A stretch of DNA of 5,558 bases from Clostridiales bacterium (GTDB lineage Bacteria > Bacillota_A > Clostridia > Oscillospirales > Oscillospiraceae). Location of the stretch: contig DXUR01000211.1 of assembly GCA_019417795.1 (NCBI GenBank), positions 1 through 5,558 on the forward strand. Reading direction: 5' to 3'. Each line of letters opens with the position of its first letter. Within the stretch, counting starts at the first letter, position 1. The notes under the pieces were generated by a model. It saw nothing but the letters and a program-made list of their open reading frames with translations, searched no databases and had not been told where the DNA came from. A program made the position numbers and the translations under genes. This document shows positions 5,379 through 5,558 of this stretch, in pieces.

Positions 5379-5558
5379 CGCAGACCTCCCGCCTTCAGCC
5401 ACCCGGCCACCTCGTCGGCCGGGACCGGCTCCACACGGCAATGGCCCACCCGCTCCGGTACGATGAACTTGGTCACATCGTCCGTGCGCTTTTTGTCGGC
5501 CTCCGCCGCCGCCAAAATGTCGGTCAGGGGATAGTCGGTCTCCGTGGGGAGACCATAC
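5375..5558 (-). CDS. aroB: 3-dehydroquinate synthase, C-terminal fragment
   Basis: Only the last 60 codons are present; the gene continues beyond the right edge. The visible end reads YGLPTETDYPLTDIL, then AEADKKRTDD, then KFIVPERVGHCRVEPVP, and finishes WLKAGGLR before a TGA stop. The order YGLPT ... DKK ... F(I/V)(V/L)P..(I/V)G is the usual C-terminal pattern of AroB, the NAD- and divalent-metal-dependent enzyme that cyclises DAHP to 3-dehydroquinate, the second step of the pathway. The NAD- and metal-binding residues lie outside the window, so activity cannot be judged. Its stop overlaps the aroA start (ATGA), and its last codons contain the aroA ribosome binding site. The call is strengthened by its position at the head of an otherwise complete shikimate operon. 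Confidence 0.92.
   Translation of the reverse strand, partial: YGLPTETDYPLTDILAAAEADKKRTDDVTKFIVPERVGHCRVEPVPADEVAGWLKAGGLR
5385..5390 (-). promoter_or_regulatory. Ribosome binding site deciding the aroA start
   Basis: Minus-strand GGGAGG within the aroB C-terminal codons (Ala-Gly-Gly) lies 6 bases before the ATG at 5378. It favours this ATG over the in-frame ATG at 5441. Confidence 0.75.

Noticed and set aside
5402..5423. Inverted repeat CCCGGCC / GGCCGGG with an 8-base loop near the end of aroB.
   Set aside because: It lies within codons of the conserved AroB C-terminus and has only 7-bp arms and no T-run. Chance pairing in GC-rich DNA is sufficient, though it sits about 24 bases upstream of the aroA start.

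Overview
All recognisable genes in this window lie on the minus strand, so transcription runs from position 5558 down to 1. The content is a compact aromatic amino-acid (shikimate/chorismate/phenylalanine) operon, followed by the start of an independently promoted selenocysteine-synthesis gene. By eye the DNA is GC-rich (around 60%). The Shine-Dalgarno sites are strong and Gram-positive-like (GGGAGG/AGGAGG). The chorismate synthase and EPSP synthase motif variants resemble those of anaerobic Clostridia. Together these suggest a GC-rich clostridial Firmicute, perhaps of the Oscillospiraceae/Ruminococcaceae type; that placement is inference from style and motifs, not a database match.

Layout in transcription order: aroB 3' end (5558-5375, cut by the window edge); aroA, EPSP synthase (5378-4122); aroC, chorismate synthase with a GTG start (4125-3070); pheA, chorismate mutase-prephenate dehydratase-ACT (3054-1915); a fused aroE-aroK gene for shikimate dehydrogenase plus shikimate kinase (1915-695); aroQ, type II 3-dehydroquinase (698-264); an intrinsic terminator (261-231); a sigma70-type promoter (214-186); and the first 50 codons of selA (151-1). 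Four of the five junctions inside the operon are start/stop overlaps (ATGA, GTGA, TGATG, ATGA). The fifth, aroC-pheA, has a 15-base gap filled by a ribosome binding site.

Together the products cover every step from DAHP to chorismate (AroB, AroQ, AroE, AroK, AroA, AroC) and then chorismate to phenylpyruvate (PheA). DAHP synthase, prephenate dehydrogenase (tyrosine branch) and the final aminotransferase are not in the window and could lie upstream of aroB. The P-protein keeps an ACT domain with the ESRP motif, so phenylalanine feedback at that branch is expected. The operon ends at a clear terminator. selA then starts from its own promoter, so the cell probably makes selenoproteins.

I found no mobile element, CRISPR array, tRNA/rRNA gene, riboswitch or sign of an undescribed system. 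The points most worth a second look are the AroE-AroK fusion, the non-canonical glyphosate-site motif of the EPSP synthase, and the selA promoter directly behind the operon terminator.
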